Shown in pieces: positions 57,780-64,000 of a DNA stretch of 64,000 nucleotides. Within the stretch, counting starts at the first letter, position 1, and each line of letters begins with the position of its first letter. Position numbers and translations under genes: made by a program. Below the pieces are notes generated by a model. The model searched no databases. It saw only the letters and a list, made by a program, of their open reading frames with translations, and was not told where the DNA came from. Origin of the DNA: Pseudomonas chlororaphis (GTDB lineage: Bacteria > Pseudomonadota > Gammaproteobacteria > Pseudomonadales > Pseudomonadaceae); the NCBI RefSeq assembly GCF_003731765.1, contig NZ_MOAL01000003.1:248001-312000 (forward strand), read 5' to 3'.

Positions 57780-60700
57780 ATGCAATGGATTTTCATACTG
57801 ACGGGGCTGGTGCTGGGCGGAGTGCTCGGTGAGTCCTTCAGCGGTGTGCTGATCGGCGCTTTGCTGGGGCTGGGCCTTGGCCAGACCCTGCGTCTGACGG
57901 CCTTGAGTGCCCAGGCGGCAAAGCAGCAAGAGGAGCTGGACCAGGCGCGGCAAGCGGTGCTGAACCTGGGCCAACGCCTGGGCGCCCTGGAGGCGGCCAC
58001 TTCACCGGCTGACGCTGCATCTACCGCCCCGGCGCCCAGCGTCAGCGCGGCCGCCGAGCCTGTGCCTGAGCCACGCTCGCCCATTGTCCAGGCACCGCCA
58101 GCGGTCGACCCGCAACCCGCCAGTTCCGGCCTGGTGTGGGTACTGCCGGCAGAACTCGAACCCCAGACTCGCGCGCCTGCAGAGGCCAGTCAGCCGTTGC
58201 CGGCTAATACCTGGACCCCGCAGCCAGCGGCCCAGGATGCGTCGCCCACACCCCGTGAAACGCCGCCACCGCCCCTTCGTCCAGCCGCGTCCATGCAGCG
58301 TGAAGAGCCTCTTGAAGGGCCCCGGCGTGCGGCTCCGGCCATCGTCCTCGAACCGAACCTGATCGAGCGCGCCATCGAAGGGGCGCGCAACTGGCTGTTT
58401 GGCGGCAACACCGTGTTGCGTGTGGGGGTGCTGCTGTTGTTCCTTGGCCTGGCCTTCCTCTTGCGCTACGCCACTGAAGGCATGGTGGTGCCGATCGAAG
58501 TGCGTTACGCCGGGGTCGCCGCTTGCGCTTTGGGCTTGTTGGGGCTGGGTTGGTGGCTGCGACTGCGCAACAGCTATTACGCCTTGATGCTGCAAGGCAC
58601 GGGGATCGCGGTGCTGTACCTGACGGTGTTCGCCGCCATGCGCCTGCATCCGCTGTTGGACCCGGGCGCGGCCCTCGGTCTGTTGGTGGCGGTCACGCTG
58701 TTCTCGGCCATCCTGGCGGTGACTCAGGACGCCTTGGGCCTGGCTGCGGCGGCGGCCCTGGGCGGGTTCGCTGCCCCCATCCTCACGTCCACCGGCGCGG
58801 GCAGCCATGTGGCGCTGTTCAGTTATTTCGCTCTGCTCAATGCCGGGATCCTCGCCATTGCCTGGTTCAAGGCCTGGCGCCTGCTCAACCTGATCGGTTT
58901 TGTCGGCACCTTCGGCATCGGCTTCGCCTGGGGCTTGAGGTCCTACACCCCTGAGTTGTTGTGGAGCACCGAGCCGTTCCTGATTCTGTTCTTTGTCATG
59001 TACCTGCTGATCGGCCTGCTGTTCGCCCGGCGCAAGCTGCTGGAACTCAGCGATGCCCCCGCGGACGACAGTCGCCAGGCGCTGCTGCACTGGTCGGCCC
59101 GCAAGGGTGACTACGTCGATGGCAGCATGCTGTTCGGCCCGCCGCTGGTGGGCTTTGGCTTGCAATGGGCGCTGGTCCAGCACTTGGAGTTCGCCACCGC
59201 CTTCAGCGCTCTGGCGCTGGGCCTGATCTACATGGGGCTGGCCCGTTGGTTGTCCGGCGGCCGTGCCTTGCTGCTGGGGGAAACCTGCCTGGCCCTGGGG
59301 GTGATCTTTGCCAGCCTGGCCATTCCCCTGGGGTTGGATGCCCGCTGGACCAGCGCGGCCTGGGCAGTGGAGGGTGCGGGCATCTTCTGGCTCGGCCTGC
59401 GTCAGCAACGGCCCTTGGCCCGTGTCTTCGCTTTGCTGCTGCAGGTCGGTGCGGCCCTGGCGTTTCTCAGTGAATTGCGCCCGGGTGAGGGCAGCCTGCT
59501 CGACGGCGCGCCTCTGGGGGCCTTGCTGCTGGGGGTGGCCCTGCTGTTCAGCTTCCTGCAACTGCGCAAGGCCCAGCCTGAACACGTGGCGAGCTGGGAA
59601 CTGGCAGTGGCGCCGATGCTCGCTGTCGCTGGCTTGAGCTTTGTCTACCTGCTGGCACCGCTGTTCCTGCAGGTCCATGGCACGGCCATTAGTTGGGCCC
59701 TGGCGGGCTTGGTGACCCTGGTGGCCGGCCTGCGCCTGCAATCGAGGACTTTCCTGTTCAGTGCTTTTGCCGTGCAACTGCTGGGCGGGGCCTTGTTCCT
59801 GTTGCGCCTGCAAGGTGCCGACGGCGACTCGGCGGCGGTGTTCAGTGCCGGTTGGAGCGGGCTGCTGAGCGCCTCGCTGATTGGTCTGGCGCTGATCGGC
59901 GGCATGCTTCTGGCGGCCCGTGACGACATGGTGCGCAACGACCCGCGGCTGCTGCGCGGGTTGTCGGTGGTGCTGCTGGCCGGTTTATTGATGATCAACC
60001 TGGCGGTGCTGTTCGTCCTGCCTTGGCGCACGGCCAGCGGTGTCTGGGCCGCCAGTGGTGTGCTGATCATCTGGCTGAGCCTGTACCTGCAACAACGCGC
60101 GAGCTTTGTGTTTGGCCTGCTGTTGCAGGTGATCGGCGGCGTGGCTTTCCTGTTGGCCAGTGCCGATTGGTTCGGCCCGTTGCCGGGCGAGGGGTTGCGA
60201 CCCCTGGCCAATATGAACTTCGGCACGCCGCTGGTGCTGGCCTTGGCGGCACTGGTGGGTGCCTGGCGCTTGCAACGCGGCGACCAGGGTTCGGCGTTCG
60301 CCACCTTGCCCCTGGGGCGCCTGTCCGATCTGTTGCTGGCCTGGGGCGCCAGCTGGTGGGTCCTGGCCTTGGTCAGGGAAGTGCTGGTGTTCGCCCCGCC
60401 GCACCTGCAAGGGACCTTGTTGTTGCTGGTCGCCGCTGTCAGCGTGGCGCTCTGCACACTGCTGGCAGCGCGTTTGAAGTGGCCGTCCCTCGGGCTGCTC
60501 AGCGGACTGTTGATGCCGGCTGCGTTGCTGGTGCTGCTGAGTGCCTGGCAGGGCCGCTATCACCCGGCGGCGGATGTCGGTTGGCTGGTCTGGCCGCTGC
60601 TGTTCGCTGTGCATTTCTTCAGCCTGCGGCGCCTGGCGACAATGCTGCCGGCCCAGGTGCTGAGCGCCGCCCATGTGCTGGGCTGCTGGATGCTGCTCGG

Positions 60701-61490
60701 GGTCCTGGCCCTGGAGCTGCGCTACGGCTTGTTGCTGTTGTCCGAGCACTACAACGCCTGGCGCTGGCTGGGCTGGGCGCTGCTGCCGAGCCTGTACCTG
60801 GTGCTGATGGCGACGCCGCGCAGCCTGCCTTGGCCGGTGGCCGCCTACGCCCGTGAATACCGGGTGTACGCTGCGCTGCCTTTGGCGCTGCTGATGCTGG
60901 GCTGGTTCTGGCTGGCCAATCTGTTCAGCGATGGCAGTGCCGAGCCGTTGCCTTACCTGCCGCTGCTCAATCCGCTGGAACTGGGGCTGCTGTTTGCTGT
61001 GTTCGGTGTGTTTGTCTGGTCGCGCAGCGCGGCGCAGGTGCTGGCGATCCCGGCCGAGCGGGTCGAACGTATCAGCCAGGGGGTGGCGGCGTTGTCGTTG
61101 TTCGCCTTCTTTACCCTGCTGGTGATGCGCACCGCCCACCATTGGGGCGGTGTACCGTTCCAGGCGGATGCACTGCTGGAGTCGATGCTGGTGCAGGCGG
61201 GCTTGTCCATCGTCTGGACCCTGATTGCCCTGGGCCTGATGATCGGTGGGCATCTGCGCCACCGGCGCGAGGTCTGGCTGGTGGGCGCCGCGTTGATCGC
61301 GGTGGTGGTGGCCAAGCTGTTCCTGGTGGAATTGAGCAACCGCGGCGGGCTGGCGCGGATCGTGTCGTTTATCGGCGTGGGCGGTTTGCTGTTGGTGGTG
61401 GGTTACTTTGCCCCGCTGCCGCCCAAGCGCGCCGAAGCCGAGCCGGATCAAGCCGCGCCGGTCAATGCAAATGAAGGAGTGTCGTCTTGA
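57780..61490 (+). CDS. Large DUF2339 membrane protein
   Basis: 1236 residues from the ATG at 57780 (MQWIFILTGLVLGGVLGESF). N-terminal membrane hairpin, a short coiled coil (AAKQQEELDQARQAVLNLGQ), a Pro/Ala-rich linker at about 75-180, then a very long series of hydrophobic segments (around 25-30 spans) of the DUF2339 type. Inner-membrane protein of unknown function. It overlaps the following DUF3999 gene (TTGA), which strongly suggests that the two products form one envelope complex. Confidence 0.9.
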   Translation: MQWIFILTGLVLGGVLGESFSGVLIGALLGLGLGQTLRLTALSAQAAKQQEELDQARQAVLNLGQRLGALEAATSPADAASTAPAPSVSAAAEPVPEPRSPIVQAPPAVDPQPASSGLVWVLPAELEPQTRAPAEASQPLPANTWTPQPAAQDASPTPRETPPPPLRPAASMQREEPLEGPRRAAPAIVLEPNLIERAIEGARNWLFGGNTVLRVGVLLLFLGLAFLLRYATEGMVVPIEVRYAGVAACALGLLGLGWWLRLRNSYYALMLQGTGIAVLYLTVFAAMRLHPLLDPGAALGLLVAVTLFSAILAVTQDALGLAAAAALGGFAAPILTSTGAGSHVALFSYFALLNAGILAIAWFKAWRLLNLIGFVGTFGIGFAWGLRSYTPELLWSTEPFLILFFVMYLLIGLLFARRKLLELSDAPADDSRQALLHWSARKGDYVDGSMLFGPPLVGFGLQWALVQHLEFATAFSALALGLIYMGLARWLSGGRALLLGETCLALGVIFASLAIPLGLDARWTSAAWAVEGAGIFWLGLRQQRPLARVFALLLQVGAALAFLSELRPGEGSLLDGAPLGALLLGVALLFSFLQLRKAQPEHVASWELAVAPMLAVAGLSFVYLLAPLFLQVHGTAISWALAGLVTLVAGLRLQSRTFLFSAFAVQLLGGALFLLRLQGADGDSAAVFSAGWSGLLSASLIGLALIGGMLLAARDDMVRNDPRLLRGLSVVLLAGLLMINLAVLFVLPWRTASGVWAASGVLIIWLSLYLQQRASFVFGLLLQVIGGVAFLLASADWFGPLPGEGLRPLANMNFGTPLVLALAALVGAWRLQRGDQGSAFATLPLGRLSDLLLAWGASWWVLALVREVLVFAPPHLQGTLLLLVAAVSVALCTLLAARLKWPSLGLLSGLLMPAALLVLLSAWQGRYHPAADVGWLVWPLLFAVHFFSLRRLATMLPAQVLSAAHVLGCWMLLGVLALELRYGLLLLSEHYNAWRWLGWALLPSLYLVLMATPRSLPWPVAAYAREYRVYAALPLALLMLGWFWLANLFSDGSAEPLPYLPLLNPLELGLLFAVFGVFVWSRSAAQVLAIPAERVERISQGVAALSLFAFFTLLVMRTAHHWGGVPFQADALLESMLVQAGLSIVWTLIALGLMIGGHLRHRREVWLVGAALIAVVVAKLFLVELSNRGGLARIVSFIGVGGLLLVVGYFAPLPPKRAEAEPDQAAPVNANEGVSS

Positions 61491-62860
61491 GTCGGATGTC
61501 GAGCCTGGGCTGGTTGGGGGCTGTCGGGTTGTGTGTGGCGCTGTCGGCCACGGCCCAGGAAACACCGGGGGATTTTAAGTCCCAAGCGCCGTTGGCCCTG
61601 AGCGGGGAGGGGCCCTGGTACCGCCTCGACGTGCCGTTGGCGCTGCAACTGCATGCCAGCCATAGCGATCTGCGGGACATCCGGGTGTTCAACGCTGCCG
61701 GTGAGCCCCAGGCGTACGCCCTGGCCCGTCAGCAGGCGCAGACCACCGAACAGCGTAGCCTGCACGAGGTGAAGTGGTTCCCGCTGTACAACTCGGCCGA
61801 GGCCAGCGATGCCACGCCGAGCGTGCGCGTGCAGTCCAACGCCAACGGCACTCTGGTGGAAGTGCAACCCTCCACCCAATTGGAAGCCGGCGAGGAAGTG
61901 CTGCGTGGCTGGCTGCTGGACGCCAGTGGTATCCATGCACCATTGCAGCAACTGGTGCTGGACTGGACCAGCGAGCGTGATGGCTTCCAGAACTTCAGCA
62001 TCGAAGCCAGTGATGACCTGCAGCATTGGCAAGCCTGGGGTGAAGGCCAGGTGGCCCGCCTATCGTTTGCCGATGAGCGCATCGAGCAGCATGAAGTCGG
62101 TCTGCCCGGGCAAACTGCGCGTTACCTGCGGCTGCTCTGGAACAGCCCCCAGCAGGCACCGGTGTTGACCTCGGTGCAACTGGAAAGCACCAGCACCAGC
62201 AGCGTGCCCTCGCCGCTGCAGTGGTCCCAGCCGTTGGCGGGGCAGACGGCCAAGGCCGGTGAATACACCTGGGAGCTGCCCGCGGACTTGCCCCTGGAGC
62301 GTCTGCAAGTGGCGCTGGACCAGGCCAATAGCCTGGCGCCGGTAACCCTCTATGGCCGGCAGAACAGCAGCCAGCCCTGGCAGGTGCTGACCAGCGGCCT
62401 GCTGTATCGCCTGACTCAGAATGGCCAGGACGTGCAGCAGAACGAATTGCAGTTGGCGGGGCAGAAGTGGCGCCAGTTGAAGCTGGAAGTGGATGAGCGC
62501 GGCGGTGGCCTGGGTGCGCAGGCGCCGGCTTTGCGCTTCGCCGTGCGTGGTGTGCAGTTGGTGTTCCTGGCGCGGGGCGCGGGGCCTTATCGCTTGGCCC
62601 TGGGCAATCCGGCTGCGGGGCCGGCGAATCTGCCTTTGGCCACCCTGATTCCTGACTACAGCCCGCAGCGCCTGGCAGGCCTGGGCCAGGCCCGGGTCGA
62701 GGGCGCTCCGCAACAGGTTGCACCCGCCGCTGCGGCCGTGCCGGTAGCGCCGACGACCGACTGGAAGAAGATCGGCCTGTGGGCGGTGTTGCTGCTGGGC
62801 GTGCTGGCGCTGGCGGGCATGGCCTTCAGCCTGTTGCGCAAGCCGGTAGCCAAGCCCTAG
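61487..62860 (+). CDS. DUF3999 membrane-anchored periplasmic protein
   Basis: 457 residues. The start is a TTG at 61487-61489 overlapping the upstream TGA; AAGGAG lies 7 bp before it, an ideal spacing, while the ATG at 61496 would be 16 bp away. Signal-like N-terminus (SLGWLGAVGLCVALSATAQE), a long beta-rich exported region (YRLDVPLALQLHASHSDLRD, VRVQSNANGTLVEVQPSTQL) and a C-terminal membrane span (IGLWAVLLLGVLALAGMAFSL). DUF3999 proteins are the regular partner of DUF2339 proteins. Function unknown. Confidence 0.9.
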   Translation: MSRMSSLGWLGAVGLCVALSATAQETPGDFKSQAPLALSGEGPWYRLDVPLALQLHASHSDLRDIRVFNAAGEPQAYALARQQAQTTEQRSLHEVKWFPLYNSAEASDATPSVRVQSNANGTLVEVQPSTQLEAGEEVLRGWLLDASGIHAPLQQLVLDWTSERDGFQNFSIEASDDLQHWQAWGEGQVARLSFADERIEQHEVGLPGQTARYLRLLWNSPQQAPVLTSVQLESTSTSSVPSPLQWSQPLAGQTAKAGEYTWELPADLPLERLQVALDQANSLAPVTLYGRQNSSQPWQVLTSGLLYRLTQNGQDVQQNELQLAGQKWRQLKLEVDERGGGLGAQAPALRFAVRGVQLVFLARGAGPYRLALGNPAAGPANLPLATLIPDYSPQRLAGLGQARVEGAPQQVAPAAAAVPVAPTTDWKKIGLWAVLLLGVLALAGMAFSLLRKPVAKP

Positions 62861-63041
62861 CGCGGTGGCGCCGCTGATCGTCGGCAATGCGCTCCGGGCA
62901 GGGGGTGTTTTCGCGGTTTCTGGCTAGCCTCAAGCGGGCGCATGAACTCAATCAGGCACTTCCCTGTCTGAGAGGAGGAAATGCGCCACGACTCGCGCTA
63001 AACTGCGCGGGTTTTTACCCCCCATTCCTCCGGAGCCGTCC

Positions 63042-64000
63042 ATGTCCCGCGTTACCCTGAGTCGCTATTTGATTGAGCAGACCCGCAGCAACAACACTCC
63101 TGCCGATCTGCGCTTCCTGATCGAAGTGGTGGCGCGTGCTTGCAAGGAGATCAGCCACGCCGTGTCCAAAGGCGCCCTGGGTGGTGTTCTGGGCAGCATG
63201 GGCACTGAGAACGTGCAAGGCGAAGTGCAGAAGAAGCTCGACGTGATCTCCAACGAGATCCTGCTCGAAGCCAACGAATGGGGCGGTCACCTGGCCGGCA
63301 TGGCGTCCGAGGAAATGGACAATGCCTACCAGATCCCGGGCAAATACCCGAAAGGCGCCTACCTGCTGGTGTTCGACCCACTGGACGGTTCGTCCAACAT
63401 CGACATCAACGCACCGGTTGGCACCATCTTCTCGGTACTGCGCTGCCCTAACGAATACCTGAGCCAGAACGAAGCCCTGAACGAAAAGGCCTTCCTGCAG
63501 CCAGGCACCGAGCAGGTCGCTGCCGGTTACGCCATCTACGGCCCACAGACCATGCTGGTGCTGACCCTGGGCGACGGCGTCAAAGGCTTCACCCTGGACC
63601 GTGAAATGGGCAGCTTCGTGCTGACTCACGAAGACATCAAGATCCCGGAATCCACCCAGGAATTCGCCATCAACATGTCCAACGAGCGTCACTGGGAAGT
63701 CCCGGTCAAGCGCTACGTTGATGAGCTGCTGGCCGGCGACACCGGTCCACTGAAAAAGAACTACAACATGCGCTGGGTCGCTGCCATGGTGGCTGACGTG
63801 CACCGTATCCTGACCCGTGGCGGCCTGTTCATGTACCCACGTGACAGCCGCGAGCCGGAGAAGCCAGGCAAGCTGCGCCTGATGTACGAAGCCAACCCAA
63901 TGTCGTTCCTGGTGGAGCAGGCCGGCGGCGCGTCCACCGATGGCCACAAGCGCATTCTCGACATTCAGCCTGAAGGCCTGCACCAGCGCGTAGCGGTGTT
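63042..64000 (+). CDS. fbp: Fructose-1,6-bisphosphatase class I, 3' end cut by window edge
   Basis: Open from the ATG at 63042 ([20 protein letters not shown]) to the window edge, 319 complete codons of an expected 336 or so. Metal-binding [38 protein letters not shown], substrate-binding [20 protein letters not shown] and [15 protein letters not shown] identify class I FBPase. Gluconeogenic enzyme producing fructose 6-phosphate. CCTCCGGAG lies before the ATG. Confidence 0.97.
   Translation, partial: MSRVTLSRYLIEQTRSNNTPADLRFLIEVVARACKEISHAVSKGALGGVLGSMGTENVQGEVQKKLDVISNEILLEANEWGGHLAGMASEEMDNAYQIPGKYPKGAYLLVFDPLDGSSNIDINAPVGTIFSVLRCPNEYLSQNEALNEKAFLQPGTEQVAAGYAIYGPQTMLVLTLGDGVKGFTLDREMGSFVLTHEDIKIPESTQEFAINMSNERHWEVPVKRYVDELLAGDTGPLKKNYNMRWVAAMVADVHRILTRGGLFMYPRDSREPEKPGKLRLMYEANPMSFLVEQAGGASTDGHKRILDIQPEGLHQRVAV

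Overview
The window reads as chromosomal DNA of a Pseudomonas of the fluorescens/putida type. The gene order asmA-mutY-yggX, hisB-hisH-hisA-hisF, ctpA-envC-gpmI-rhodanese-grxC-secB-trmL, ntrC-ntrB-glnA-thiI-typA is the conserved Pseudomonas backbone. Codon use is GC-rich, and Pseudomonas-type REP sequences (GGCTTGCCAGCG / GTAGGAG palindromes) sit in many intergenic gaps. No sequence search was possible; family names come from recognising motifs and synteny.

Layout. Positions 1-4990 are an AT-rich integrative island next to tRNA-Thr. It holds a three-gene ABC-three-component (ABC-3C) conflict system (the ATPase is cut by the window edge), a probably frameshifted ORF, a zone of DnaA-box-like words and a long inverted repeat, and a P4-type tyrosine integrase pointing away from the tRNA. 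From 5351 to 10483 is the soluble NAD-dependent formate dehydrogenase operon fdsGBAD. From 11074 to 15361 are a basic amino-acid/histidine ABC importer and a methyltransferase. gabP (15917-17308) lies behind a good sigma-54 promoter. From 17479 to 23487 are small or poorly known genes (alpha/beta hydrolase, DKNYY protein, PchB-type chorismate mutase, small helical proteins), including a strikingly structured RNA-like leader at 22992-23181.

From 23772 to 26438 an AT-rich block carries a BsuBI/PstI-type type II restriction-modification pair on the 3' side of tRNA-Phe. So two defence loci occupy the 3' flanks of two tRNA genes within 25 kb. The backbone resumes with yggX, mutY, asmA, a PanZ-like acetyltransferase, an OFA-family transporter and the histidine-biosynthesis block, whose gaps contain AAGC/GCTTG-rich repeats. 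Envelope genes (YibQ-like deacetylase, CtpA, EnvC), gpmI and rhodanese-grxC-secB follow.

From 44117 to 45760 trmL and a small membrane protein diverge from overlapping start codons, followed by an 83-bp tandem array of five full units and a partial sixth. ntrBC and glnA have recognisable NtrC/sigma-54 signals. The window ends with thiI, typA, a YkgJ-type protein, glgP, a translationally coupled DUF2339-DUF3999 membrane pair and a truncated fbp. The genes join nitrogen control (ntrBC, glnA, gabP, amino-acid import), formate oxidation to NADH, glycogen and gluconeogenic carbon flow (glgP, fbp, gpmI), and two acquired defence modules.
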